Below, piece after piece: positions 1-6,764 of a stretch of 7,670 nucleotides of DNA. The position numbers were made by a program, and so were the translations under genes. Positions within the stretch are counted from its first letter, which is position 1. Every line of letters starts with the position of its first letter. Location of the stretch: positions 1 to 7,670 of the forward strand of contig JAEWQX010000218.1 of assembly GCA_023399035.1 (NCBI GenBank), given 5' to 3'. The notes under the pieces were generated by a model that saw only the letters and a list, made by a program, of their open reading frames with translations, searched no databases and was not told where the DNA came from. The stretch is from Bacillota bacterium. Its GTDB lineage: Bacteria; Bacillota; Clostridia; Clostridiales; Clostridiaceae.

Positions 1-96
1 CCCTTCCATTATGTGCATCGCATTTGCTGCTGGAGTTACTGCAAAGATTAGAGCAAATAATACTGCAGTTTTGATAAGTTTGTTTTCATTTTTCAT
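1..96 (-). CDS. cbiM: Cobalt ECF transporter substrate-binding membrane component CbiM, N-terminal fragment
   Basis: Only the first 32 codons are inside the window; the gene runs off the left edge. The start is ATG at 96, seven bases after the ribosome binding site AAAGGAG (104-110). Residues 1-26 look like a cleavable signal peptide: a Lys/Asn-rich start, a hydrophobic core (AVLFALIFAV) and an ATPAANA-like cleavage region. The next residues are MHIMEG. From family knowledge, CbiM and NikM proteins are processed to expose an N-terminal Met-His that helps bind Co2+ or Ni2+, and MHIMEG is the hallmark of that mature end. CbiM is the membrane component that selects the metal, working with CbiN, CbiQ and CbiO. 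The cobalamin riboswitch upstream supports cobalt rather than nickel. A cbiN gene, if present, would lie beyond the edge. The weakness is length: only the leader and six mature residues are seen. Confidence 0.88.
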   Translation of the reverse strand, partial: MKNENKLIKTAVLFALIFAVTPAANAMHIMEG

Positions 97-111
97 TTTT
101 ATTCTCCTTTC

Positions 112-165
112 AAAATAAAAAAGATCCTTCATCTAATGATTCCCACACATTAGAAAAGCATCTTA
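112..165 (-). terminator. Intrinsic terminator just upstream of cbiM, likely riboswitch expression platform
   Basis: On the minus strand the arm at 148-164 (AAGATGCTTTTCTAATG) pairs with the arm at 121-138 (its partner reads CATTAG...AAGGATCTT). There is a small internal mismatch and bulge, and a 9-nt loop. A run of six U follows, then AUUUU. It ends just before the cbiM ribosome binding site, so when formed it would cut transcription before cbiM. Such a terminator is one of the two usual outputs of B12 riboswitches. I could not identify the competing antiterminator, and the aptamer lies some 230 nt upstream, which is unusually far. Confidence 0.7.
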
Positions 166-355
166 ACTAAATCTTTATATATCAGAGCATGTATAATTTC
201 TTAATTTAATACATCATAAATAATCAATTCATATAAATAATTCTCATCACAATGAACGACATCACAAATATAATATAAATTTATATTTAATGATAGATCT
301 TATTAATAATGTATTAATATAAAAATTTTTATAATCCTCCGTATAAAAAAGATCC
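115..355 (-). repeat. Direct repeat of a terminator-tail/RBS segment in the cbiM leader (115-127 and 343-355)
   Basis: The 13-mer GGATCTTTTTTAT (minus strand) occurs at 127-115 and again at 355-343. In each case a Shine-Dalgarno-like GGAG follows within about 10 nt, and then an A-rich (A)TAAAAAT stretch. At 115 this leads into the real cbiM ATG. At 343 it leads to GGAGG (336-340), but no start codon follows; instead there is a 16-bp palindrome (318-333). The upstream copy looks like a decayed duplicate of the expression platform. The 165-335 stretch between the copies is A+T-rich leader with no gene that I can see. Confidence 0.45.
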
Positions 356-395
356 AAGCTGCATACAGTCATCGCTCGTAACTATACACATTCGC

Positions 396-565
396 TTATA
401 AAAGGCAGGTATTCTGACTCAGGCATCATCATCATATCTTGTCTTCCCAGAAACTCCAGTGACAAATCATTAAGATATGACTCTTCCAATACAGCGGCGG
501 GACCGTAAGGGACTCTCACCCTTTTCCCTATTATCCTGCGGAGAAATCACAGGCACCTTTTATAA
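396..565 (-). promoter_or_regulatory. Cobalamin (B12) riboswitch aptamer upstream of cbiM
   Basis: The minus strand shows the conserved landmarks of the cobalamin riboswitch in order. The 5' P1 arm TTATAAAAGG (556-565) is complementary over 10 bp to the 3' arm at 396-405. Between them come GGTGCCTG, a GGGAAAAGGGTGAGAGTCCC block, ACGGTCCCGCCGCTGTA, a GTCACTGG...CTGGGAAGAC segment, and the B12 box GAGTCAGAATACCTGCC. The RNA binds a cobalamin (adenosyl- or aquo-/methyl-form not decided here) and represses downstream genes when the vitamin is plentiful. It lies between cbiO and cbiM in the same direction and has its own promoter, so cbiM is its clear target. The pattern is unmistakable; only the exact ends are uncertain. 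Confidence 0.96.
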
Positions 566-612
566 ATATATTTTTTGTAATTCATAATATTACCATTATG
601 AATCTTTTATAT

Positions 613-640
613 TTTATAACTAAATCATTATATTTGTCAA
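613..640 (-). promoter_or_regulatory. SigmaA-type promoter for the cobalamin riboswitch-cbiM transcript
   Basis: On the minus strand a perfect -35 TTGACA (635-640) is followed after 16 bp by TATAAA (613-618). Transcription would begin near 606, about 40 nt before the aptamer. The -35 box sits just past the cbiO stop codon (650-652), so cbiM has a start point separate from cbiQO. A 9-bp perfect hairpin (580-588 with 595-603, loop of 6) would form at the very 5' end of this leader. It has no U-run on the minus strand, so it is not a terminator for cbiO, and read-through from cbiQO into the riboswitch is possible. Confidence 0.65.
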
Positions 641-649
641 TAATATAGC

Positions 650-1501
650 TTAAAATACACTTTTATCGAACATTGTCTTAAATTCATCAATATTTTTAGG
701 ATATGAAATCTCATCGCCCTTTAGCACATTTGATTTTAATAATGTTTCATATACATCAAGCATTACAGGCCTTTTTAAGTTTGCATTTTTCAATATTTCT
801 TCACTACTGAATATTTCTAGAGGTGTTCCATCTCCAATAATCATTCCATCAGAAAATACAACGATTCTGTCAGCCCATCTGTATGCAAAATCTACATCAT
901 GAGTTGAAATGATCATCGTCTTATTTTCACTGCTCAGCTTATTCAGAACTTCTTCCAGCATTTCTGCATTTAATGGATCAAGGGATGCCGTAGGTTCATC
1001 AAATATTATAACTTCGCTTTTCATTGCAATGATATCAGCAATGCTCACCCTCTTTTTTTCACCACCACTGAGATAATGAGGTGGCCTGTGTTTAAATTCT
1101 GATATATTCATGTATCTCAGTGCTTCATCAACTCTCTTTATAACCTCATCTTTAGGAAGCTTTAAATTCATTGGTCCAAAAGATACCTCTGCAAGAACAG
1201 TTGATGCAATGATCTGGTTATCGGCATCCTGAAATACTATTCCTACATTTTTTCTGAGTTCATTTAAATCCTTTTTTGTTATAATTTTTCCCTTATATAT
1301 TATTTCACCACTTTTAGGCTTTAGAACTCCATTAATATTCAAAAAGAAAGTAGATTTCCCAGCACCATTTGAACCGAGTACTGCCATTTTTTCACCTTTA
1401 TATATGTCAATATTAATGTTGTTAAGGGTGTCTTTTTCATTTGTATATGAATAATATAATCCTTTTATCTGTAAAATGGTTTCTTTTATTTTATCCTTCA
1501 T
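650..1501 (-). CDS. cbiO: Cobalt ECF transporter ATP-binding protein CbiO
   Basis: This 283-residue cytoplasmic ATPase should power Co2+ uptake by the CbiMNQO energy-coupling-factor transporter. All ABC ATPase motifs are present: Walker A GSNGAGKS (43-50), Q-loop with Gln91 in VGIVFQDADNQI, signature LSGGE (144-148), Walker B VIIFDE (164-169) with catalytic Glu169, D-loop SLD (173-175) and switch His201. The VFQDADNQI run is typical of the ECF A-component (CbiO/EcfA) group. Length is normal for CbiO, with about 60 residues after the ABC core. The ATG at 1501 is preceded by AGGAGG (1507-1512) at 5-nt spacing. That site overlaps the cbiQ stop codon, so the two genes are probably translationally linked. 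Sequence alone would allow a general EcfA or NikO assignment; cobalt is inferred from the adjacent riboswitch and CbiM. Confidence 0.93.
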   Translation of the reverse strand: MKDKIKETILQIKGLYYSYTNEKDTLNNINIDIYKGEKMAVLGSNGAGKSTFFLNINGVLKPKSGEIIYKGKIITKKDLNELRKNVGIVFQDADNQIIASTVLAEVSFGPMNLKLPKDEVIKRVDEALRYMNISEFKHRPPHYLSGGEKKRVSIADIIAMKSEVIIFDEPTASLDPLNAEMLEEVLNKLSSENKTMIISTHDVDFAYRWADRIVVFSDGMIIGDGTPLEIFSSEEILKNANLKRPVMLDVYETLLKSNVLKGDEISYPKNIDEFKTMFDKSVF

Positions 1502-1510
1502 TTAATCCTC

Positions 1511-2377
1511 CTATGCTGTAATATACCATATCAGTATGAGCATAATAATATATATGCAGGCATATATGACGTGAGATTTTTTCACTTTCTTTTCTTGTTC
1601 AAGGAAAAGCATTTCCCCATCATAGCATCGCGATTCTATTGCATCATAGTAAGCATTTGCTTTTTTCAGTGATACTATGAGAAGGTTAGATGCCATACTT
1701 CCAAATGAATAACATGATCTTCTGAAATCAACATATCCAAGCCTTGACTGTGCAGAATTCTTCATTTTGCATTGTACATCCATAAGTATGAAGATAAACC
1801 TATATATCATATTCATTAATTCAACTATTATCTTTGGTACCTTCAAACTTCTAAGGACTGATATTATTTCACTTGTGTTTGTAGACAGTGTCATCATGTA
1901 CAATGCACTTACTGCACCCAAAGCTTTCATTATAATTTTAATTGTCTTCATTATGCTTTCATCTGAGGTATATAAGTAAAATATGAATAGATTTAAATTA
2001 TACTGTCCTAAAGGCTTGAATGATATTCCAACAGCAATAGCTATGCTTCCAAGAATCATAAAGACTATAGGAATATTCAAAAGTGAAATATATTCATGAA
2101 GCTTAAGTCCTCCTCTGCATATTGTAATAAGTCCCATAGTGATTATAATTATTGATGATACATAGATATTATCAGCAGCTATGCATATGAATAATATTAT
2201 TAACGTAAAGATTACTTTAAATTTAGGATTTATATTTCTCAGCTTTGACTTATATGCATAAATATCAATTAAATATATTCCATCATGATTATGAGAAATA
2301 CTATGATTGTGCTTTATTGAATGAATCCTTTTAAAAAGCTTATTTATGAATTTTTTTTTATTTTCATGGTGATCCAT
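1511..2377 (-). CDS. cbiQ: Cobalt ECF transporter transmembrane coupling protein CbiQ
   Basis: This integral membrane T-component joins the metal-binding CbiM/CbiN part to the CbiO ATPase. I start it at ATG 2377 (288 residues). An in-frame GTG at 2392 would add five residues, but it overlaps the AAAGGAGG ribosome binding site (2392-2399) and cannot be served by it; spacing to the ATG is 14 nt, which is long. Residues about 34-46 (IYLIDIYAYKSKL) match the conserved CbiQ entry region. Hydrophobic segments lie near 53-88 (two), 102-119, 145-165 and 270-287. The two cytoplasmic ARG-type coupling motifs appear as AQSRLGY (209-215) and AIESRCYDG (246-254). The first ~31 residues are an unusual tail with seven His, including HNHSISHNH (23-31). 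It is followed ten bases later by cbiO. CbiQ is sure as a family; cobalt specificity comes from context. Confidence 0.9.
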   Translation of the reverse strand: MDHHENKKKFINKLFKRIHSIKHNHSISHNHDGIYLIDIYAYKSKLRNINPKFKVIFTLIILFICIAADNIYVSSIIIITMGLITICRGGLKLHEYISLLNIPIVFMILGSIAIAVGISFKPLGQYNLNLFIFYLYTSDESIMKTIKIIMKALGAVSALYMMTLSTNTSEIISVLRSLKVPKIIVELMNMIYRFIFILMDVQCKMKNSAQSRLGYVDFRRSCYSFGSMASNLLIVSLKKANAYYDAIESRCYDGEMLFLEQEKKVKKSHVIYACIYIIMLILIWYITA

Positions 2378-2424
2378 CTTTAAAAACTTCACCTCCTTTA
2401 CTGTCCACCTTATCAGATATTAAA

Positions 2425-2453
2425 AGTATAGAATTCCTTATAATAGATGTCAA
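2425..2453 (-). promoter_or_regulatory. SigmaA-type promoter for cbiQ-cbiO
   Basis: The minus strand has a perfect -35 TTGACA (2448-2453), a 17-bp spacer and a -10 TATACT (2425-2430). Transcription would start near 2418, giving a leader of only about 40 nt that carries the strong AAAGGAGG site and no room for a riboswitch. As read, cbiQO is made from a near-consensus promoter without the cobalamin control that governs cbiM. Confidence 0.75.
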
Positions 2454-2614
2454 TTTATTTTCAGGCTATATGGTATATATGAATAATATGTGGTTCAAAG
2501 GAGAATATGATTATATATCCTTTCTATCTTCATTATATTTGTCCTCCATTAATAATTTTTATCATAAAAAATTGGTTGTGTCACACTTTTTAGGTAATAG
2601 TTAAAAATGAATAA

Positions 2615-2696
2615 TTAAGAGTTTAGGGTAAACACCACAGTTTTTCTTTAATTATAATTATCCAAACAGTTTTGCTGCTTTTCCCTTAACTCTTAG
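2615..2696. repeat. 82-nt imperfect palindrome in the cbiQ-kinase spacer
   Basis: The arm at 2615-2628 (TTAAGAGTTTAGGG) is inverted at 2683-2696 (CCCTTAACTCTTAG) with 12 of 14 matches. The midpoint coincides almost exactly with a perfect 12-bp palindrome TAATTATAATTA (2649-2660), so the whole unit could fold as one long imperfect hairpin. Short TTAACTCTTA-like words also occur at 6820-6975. It may be a decayed miniature inverted-repeat element or a dispersed intergenic repeat. The rest of the 2454-2780 spacer holds no gene I can support. Confidence 0.4.
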
Positions 2697-2780
2697 CTCT
2701 TACTTTGTAGTTCTTAATCATATAAATCCATTGATATGACTAGGTTTTAAATTTCAAAAAATTTTACTTTCCTGGACATT

Positions 2781-2810
2781 AAAAAGGATACAGAATTACT
2801 GCATCCTTTT
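2781..2810 (-). terminator. Intrinsic terminator of the histidine kinase gene
   Basis: The minus-strand RNA forms a 12-bp stem, AAAAGGATGCAG against CTGTATCCTTTT, with one G-U wobble and a 5-nt loop (TAATT). It continues into U residues. On the plus strand the wobble becomes an A-C mismatch, so the minus orientation is favoured. It lies about 120 bases after the kinase stop codon and separates the kinase from cbiQO. Confidence 0.8.
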
Positions 2811-2890
2811 AATTTTAATTAAAATATATAATATATGTTGTAATAAAATATTGTCTGTCAAATATAATAAAATACCTTATAACAGCTATT

Positions 2891-2919
2891 AAAAATCAAT
2901 TTTTTATATATTGATTTTT
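2891..2919 (-). repeat. A/T-only hairpin right after the kinase stop codon
   Basis: A perfect 10-bp inverted repeat, AAAAATCAAT (2891-2900) with ATTGATTTTT (2910-2919), has a 9-nt loop and sits 12 bases past the kinase stop codon. It might assist termination or protect the 3' end. It lacks G+C pairs in number, so it would be a weak terminator next to the better one at 2781-2810. Confidence 0.4.
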
Positions 2920-2931
2920 ATCTCATTGTTT

Positions 2932-4590
2932 TTAATATATATCAGACATTTCTACTTCCACTTCATATTTTACATAAGTTTTATCCTCAAGTCTGCGACA
3001 CATTTCATCCTTGTATCCATTTTCTAATTTATGTAGCTTGACTACTACCCTTGTACCAATTTCTTTCCTGCTTTCAATATCAATAGAACCGTTGTGGATA
3101 TCTACTATCTTCTTGACAATATTTAAACCAAGTCCACAGCCTTCAGTATTCCTAGAATATGATTTATCTACCCTTTCAAACCTTCTGAATATTTCCTTTA
3201 AATGATATTGATCTATTCCAATTCCGTCATCTTCAACAGATATCTGTATGAATTCTCCTATATCCTTGACTTCAACGTTAATATGCCCATTATTCCTGCC
3301 GTATTTTATGGCATTTGATAAAAGGTTTAATATAAGCCTGTCATATAGCTGTTTATCTATCAAGGAATAAAGCTCTTCATCTGAAGTGTCAAATATTAAG
3401 CTTATCTTTTTGCTCTCTGCAAATTCTACAACACACATTGTAAGATATTCTGTAATTTCAACAATGTTTTCACAAATAAATTCTCCATTTACATTCTTCT
3501 TATCAAATCTAGTAGTATCTATAAAATTATTTATAAGTCGTATAAGCCTGTTACAGTTCTGCTTTATTATGTTATTGTATTTTGCAATTTCATTTAGGGT
3601 TCCATTTTCCTTTAAGAGTTTCTGAGTCTGTACTGCAGAATATATTACATTTACAGGAGTCTTAAATTCGTGAGAAATATTAGTAAGTATTTCATTCTTT
3701 ATTTCATCCTGCTTTGTCTTTTTTATATAATTATTATAAATGATATCTTTATCCTTAATTGTTTTCTTTAATTCTAAAGCAGTGGCTTCAAGTTCATTTG
3801 ACTTTTTCATAAAATCCATATACATGCGTTTATTTTGATCCTTAATGATTCCAGAAATCACTATTCTTATTATGCAGTAGCTTGAGGAAACTCTTAAAAT
3901 ATACGGTAGTATCATAAAATCAATTGGTACCTTTAGGTGAAGAAGTATATTCAGTACTATGCTGGCTATTCCAATACATACAAAGATATTTAAATATATA
4001 TATGTTTTTCCATCAATGTTATTTTTATTATTTTTTATTAGCTTTATTATATATAATTTTAAATTTATTCCAATAAGGTATAATGCCAAAATGATAAGTT
4101 TAACGTATGGGTTATGAATAACATTAGATGATAAATAAGTTGATCCTGAAGCTATTAAGATAGTAATTATTGTTACTACTAAGGTTATACTGAAAAATTT
4201 GCTATAATTATTATTATTTTTATAATTCCAAAAGCAATAAATCATGAAATATGTTTCAATTATGTATGAAAAAATCTGCATTATAAGACAGCTCGTCTTA
4301 AAACTTTCATAGATATATGATTTCTGAAGAAAGCATATATACGAAAATGATGATAATCCTATTGCAAAAAAACAACTTGAAAGATATATATATATATTAT
4401 TAGTATATTTATAATGAAATTTATATATAATATGGCTTAATATATATATACTAAATGAAAAGATTATCATCATATCTACTAAATTCACTACCTCGAATAC
4501 ATTATATCCTTTTCGCAAGGCAAATGAATACATTATGCTAAATATAATTATTGTCCCTATAACTTTAAAATCATCAATAATATTCCTCAT
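2932..4590 (-). CDS. Membrane-bound sensor histidine kinase, orphan in this window
   Basis: This 552-residue two-component sensor has a membrane sensing part and a complete cytoplasmic kinase. Residues 1-250 contain about seven or eight hydrophobic helices with short loops (near 10-24, 37-55, 66-87, 101-120, 132-148, 162-183, 196-217, 224-248) and no large external domain. This resembles the integral-membrane sensors (MASE-like) common in clostridial kinases, though I cannot name the family. A coiled linker (about 255-300) leads to the H-box SHEFKTP with phospho-acceptor His307, the N-box NLLSNAIKY (422-430, Asn426), G1 DDGIGI (454-459), the F-box IFRRFERVD (467-475) and G2 GCGLGL (484-489). 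The last ~35 residues form a charged tail past the usual ATPase end. The start is ATG 4590 with AGAGG (4597-4601) six bases upstream. No response regulator adjoins it, so its partner and stimulus are unknown. Confidence 0.93.
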   Translation of the reverse strand: MRNIIDDFKVIGTIIIFSIMYSFALRKGYNVFEVVNLVDMMIIFSFSIYILSHIIYKFHYKYTNNIYIYLSSCFFAIGLSSFSYICFLQKSYIYESFKTSCLIMQIFSYIIETYFMIYCFWNYKNNNNYSKFFSITLVVTIITILIASGSTYLSSNVIHNPYVKLIILALYLIGINLKLYIIKLIKNNKNNIDGKTYIYLNIFVCIGIASIVLNILLHLKVPIDFMILPYILRVSSSYCIIRIVISGIIKDQNKRMYMDFMKKSNELEATALELKKTIKDKDIIYNNYIKKTKQDEIKNEILTNISHEFKTPVNVIYSAVQTQKLLKENGTLNEIAKYNNIIKQNCNRLIRLINNFIDTTRFDKKNVNGEFICENIVEITEYLTMCVVEFAESKKISLIFDTSDEELYSLIDKQLYDRLILNLLSNAIKYGRNNGHINVEVKDIGEFIQISVEDDGIGIDQYHLKEIFRRFERVDKSYSRNTEGCGLGLNIVKKIVDIHNGSIDIESRKEIGTRVVVKLHKLENGYKDEMCRRLEDKTYVKYEVEVEMSDIY

Positions 4591-4651
4591 ATAACGCCTC
4601 TTGTTTTTTAATATTCTTATTATATGGTATCACTTTTTTATGAAATATCAT

Positions 4652-4725
4652 ATAATTTTCTTGAAAATTATTGTATAAATTACTTTTTATCCATATTGTA
4701 TATATTTTTTTATGATAATTTTCAA
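4652..4725. promoter_or_regulatory. Operator-like inverted repeat upstream of the kinase
   Basis: A 20-bp near-palindrome, ATAATTTTC-TT-GAAAATTAT (4652-4671), lies 62 bases upstream of the kinase start. A third half-site, ATAATTTTCAA (4715-4725), is an exact 11-base inverse of 4661-4671. It overlaps the -35 box of the best promoter candidate. Repeated inverted half-sites around a promoter suggest binding of a dimeric regulator, but base composition here makes A/T palindromes fairly common and I do not recognise the motif as that of a named factor. Confidence 0.4.
4697..4725 (-). promoter_or_regulatory. Candidate promoter for the histidine kinase gene
   Basis: The minus strand reads TTGAAA (4720-4725), a 17-bp spacer and TATACA (4697-4702), giving a leader of about 100 nt to the ATG at 4590. 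An alternative -10, TATAAT at 4619-4624, lacks a recognisable -35. The 4591-4933 spacer holds no gene; it carries this promoter, the repeats around it and the terminator at 4852-4887. Confidence 0.35.
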
Positions 4726-4851
4726 ATTTAATGTATAAAAATTTTGTATTATAAATTATATTAAAACTTTTACTATAATTGTAGGATTAATTTATAGCAT
4801 TATAAAGTACATGGGAAAAATATTTATTTTTTTGACATAGTAGTATAAAAT

Positions 4852-4887
4852 AAAAATCTCATGCCATCCATATGACATGAGATTTTT
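4852..4887 (-). terminator. Strong intrinsic terminator of the putative replication initiator gene
   Basis: AAAAATCTCATG (4852-4863) pairs perfectly with CATGAGATTTTT (4876-4887). The stem extends inward by a mismatch and three more pairs (CAT/ATG, loop CCAT). On the minus strand that mismatch is a G-U wobble, giving a 16-bp stem followed by UUUUUAUUUU. It lies 46 bases after the initiator stop codon. The A/U-rich arms would also allow some termination from the other side. Confidence 0.85.
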
Positions 4888-4933
4888 CTATATATATTAT
4901 AAAATTTTTCTATCCACACAACTGAAGCTGCTT

Positions 4934-6406
4934 CTATTCAACAGTATAATCTGCATGTATCTGTCCTTCAATAAGCTCCCCTGTCTTAAATTCCTTATTT
5001 TTTATCTTCTTAATGACACTCTGAGGGAGTTCAATATATGAAAGAACAAATTCGTAATTCTTTTTTATATATTCATAGTTCTTTACAATAAGTTTGTGCT
5101 GCTTTAATTCATCAAGGGCCTTTATTATTCTGTCTCTCTTTTTATAGATACTTTTTGTAGACATTAAAATTGCATCTGTAAATCTCTGAATTGCAATTAC
5201 ATCCTTAAAATCTTCTCTTTCAAGTACACTTTTCAACCTTCTATTTTGAAGCCAGATTGCAATCTGCTGTGCATCATTACTTAAAAGATCAAATACATCC
5301 TTATTGAAGTTGAATGAACTGTCCATTATTATAAGTGTTCTTAAAAACCCTCCAAGGAATACTTGAGCAAATTTTCTTCCATCTCGTTCGCTTATGGATA
5401 CTTCAAAAAGCGTTCCCTTTATTTCACGCCCTTCATAATTTTCAGATTCAAGGCGGATACTTCCAATCTTTAATAAGCTGTTTATAACAGCATCAGTATT
5501 TTTCTTGCTGTCACTCAGGCCAAGCTCAGCAACAAGGTCTCCAATATACTTATCTACACTTTTATCTGCTACTATATTATAAAAATGTGTGTAGTAATGA
5601 GAGATAATCTTTGTATCAAGACTGTTTAACTGTTTTATTGCTTTTAAAAGAGCTATCTGAGTGATTATGTCAAGTGAATCCTTGCCTTCTTCTATTCTAA
5701 GATATACCTGCTTTTCAAGCTTCATCAACAGTTTCTGCTGGTTTTCCTTATCTACAATAAGTCTGTCAATTGTACCTTCAAGTGATAAGTTTTCATCAAG
5801 AAATTCCTTTTCCTCATCTTCAAGATAATCCTTCTTGTTTGTAGTATCAATTGATAAATTACTCAAAACACTAGGTATTGTAATTACGCTCTTAGCATTG
5901 TTTGTAAGAAAATCATAATATAATTTTAAAATATCACTTCTAAATGCAAGTGTTATCGATCTCTTCTGGAATGTTCCAAGATACTTGTAACTTGATAAAA
6001 GTGCATTTTCATTATCTCTCCATGAATACAATTCATTAAACAGCTTTTCTTTATATTCATCTATAGTGTTGACACCATAAATCATTGTAAATTTCTCTGG
6101 CTCATATACCCCTTCTTCAACTCTCTTGTAGAAGTGTTCAGCATATTCTAAATCTTCAATAAGGCTGTTGTTGCTGCCTTTTATATATTTATTCAGCCAT
6201 CTTGTCTTAGTTCTTTTTATAGAATTAGTAAGGTTCTTATATATTACTTCCCTCTTACCTGTATCTTTTAAGTTTGCAATATCATTATCCAAAGTATCAT
6301 AAAAATCAGTAAACTTCTCTCTTTTTACAAGCATTTCATAAGCATTTTTAAAAAGCTTTATCATATCTTCTTTAAATAATCTATCGTCTTTATCCATGTT
6401 TCTCAA
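4934..6406 (-). CDS. Putative plasmid replication initiator, winged-helix Rep-like protein
   Basis: I do not recognise this 490-residue protein as a named family. The N-terminal ~240 residues are highly charged and helical, with no membrane segment. Residues about 245-360 read as a first winged-helix domain (IGDLVAELGLSD...VINSLLKIGSIRL). Residues about 365-460 read as a second (FDLLSNDAQQIAIWL ... RDRIIKALDELKQHKLIV, then an aromatic Tyr-rich wing). Tandem winged helices are the known plan of iteron-binding initiators (Rep_3/RepE/Pi class). This gene has iterons immediately upstream and is read away from them, as in such plasmids. At 490 residues it is longer than classic ~230-330-residue members. 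The TTG at 6406 fits GAGGTG (6412-6417) at proper spacing; an ATG at 6397 is too far. Initiator function is inferred; a DNA-binding regulator is the alternative. Confidence 0.6.
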   Translation of the reverse strand: MRNMDKDDRLFKEDMIKLFKNAYEMLVKREKFTDFYDTLDNDIANLKDTGKREVIYKNLTNSIKRTKTRWLNKYIKGSNNSLIEDLEYAEHFYKRVEEGVYEPEKFTMIYGVNTIDEYKEKLFNELYSWRDNENALLSSYKYLGTFQKRSITLAFRSDILKLYYDFLTNNAKSVITIPSVLSNLSIDTTNKKDYLEDEEKEFLDENLSLEGTIDRLIVDKENQQKLLMKLEKQVYLRIEEGKDSLDIITQIALLKAIKQLNSLDTKIISHYYTHFYNIVADKSVDKYIGDLVAELGLSDSKKNTDAVINSLLKIGSIRLESENYEGREIKGTLFEVSISERDGRKFAQVFLGGFLRTLIIMDSSFNFNKDVFDLLSNDAQQIAIWLQNRRLKSVLEREDFKDVIAIQRFTDAILMSTKSIYKKRDRIIKALDELKQHKLIVKNYEYIKKNYEFVLSYIELPQSVIKKIKNKEFKTGELIEGQIHADYTVE

Positions 6407-6428
6407 ATATCCACCTCACTCTGCACTA

Positions 6429-6437
6429 ATTATATCA
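6429..6437 (-). promoter_or_regulatory. Extended -10 promoter candidate of the initiator gene
   Basis: The minus strand carries TGATATAAT, an extended -10 (TGnTATAAT), with no good -35 at 16-18 bp. Extended -10 promoters can work without a -35. The predicted start near 6422 leaves a very short leader holding GAGGTG before the TTG codon. No iteron overlaps it, so self-repression through iterons at this promoter is not evident. Confidence 0.5.
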
Positions 6438-6764
6438 TAAGTCATATTCTGATATTTGTATATATGTAAGTTTTAATACTCCCTATATGCAGTATTTAGA
6501 TTTAACATACCAGGTTTCATGATCAGTCCTTATATGAAATAAATTATAACCATTTTTCAGATTCTGTTTAAAATTTATAATTTTAATATATAAATATATA
6601 ACATTTTAATCTTCACATAAAAACCCTTAGACTTAGAATAACTTACTTTTATATGTAATATTAATTTCAATAATTGTATCATGACTTTTTATATATGTTA
6701 ATAAATATCTTTGTTACATCTCAACTATTTTTTATAGATTACTATATTTCTTTATTACACATAC

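Noticed and set aside
341..395. First poly-U tract (GGATCTTTTTT) after the aptamer as a working terminator
   Set aside because: I could find only 3-4 bp stems in front of it, too weak to call.
580..603. Hairpin after cbiO as a terminator
   Set aside because: On the minus strand the stem is followed by an A-run, not U, so it would not terminate cbiO transcription.
1767..1979. Plus-strand open frame of 70 codons
   Set aside because: It lies entirely antisense inside cbiQ, with no ribosome binding site or recognisable product.
2507..2593. Plus-strand 28-codon frame (MIIYPFYLHY...) preceded by AAAGGAG
   Set aside because: Spacing to the ATG is only 3 nt, there is no convincing promoter, and the residues are what A+T-rich DNA gives by chance. 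Not annotated, though a tiny hydrophobic peptide cannot be excluded.
2821..2862. Minus-strand TTGACA at 2857-2862 as a promoter
   Set aside because: No -10 occurs at 16-18 bp, and any transcript would run straight into the terminator at 2781-2810.
3011..3625. Two plus-strand open frames of 64 and 79 codons
   Set aside because: Both are antisense to the conserved kinase core of the histidine kinase and are explained as shadows of it.
4910..4918. CTATCCACA, 8 of 9 match to a DnaA box
   Set aside because: It is a single site on the wrong side of the initiator gene, far from the iterons. One near-match is expected by chance.
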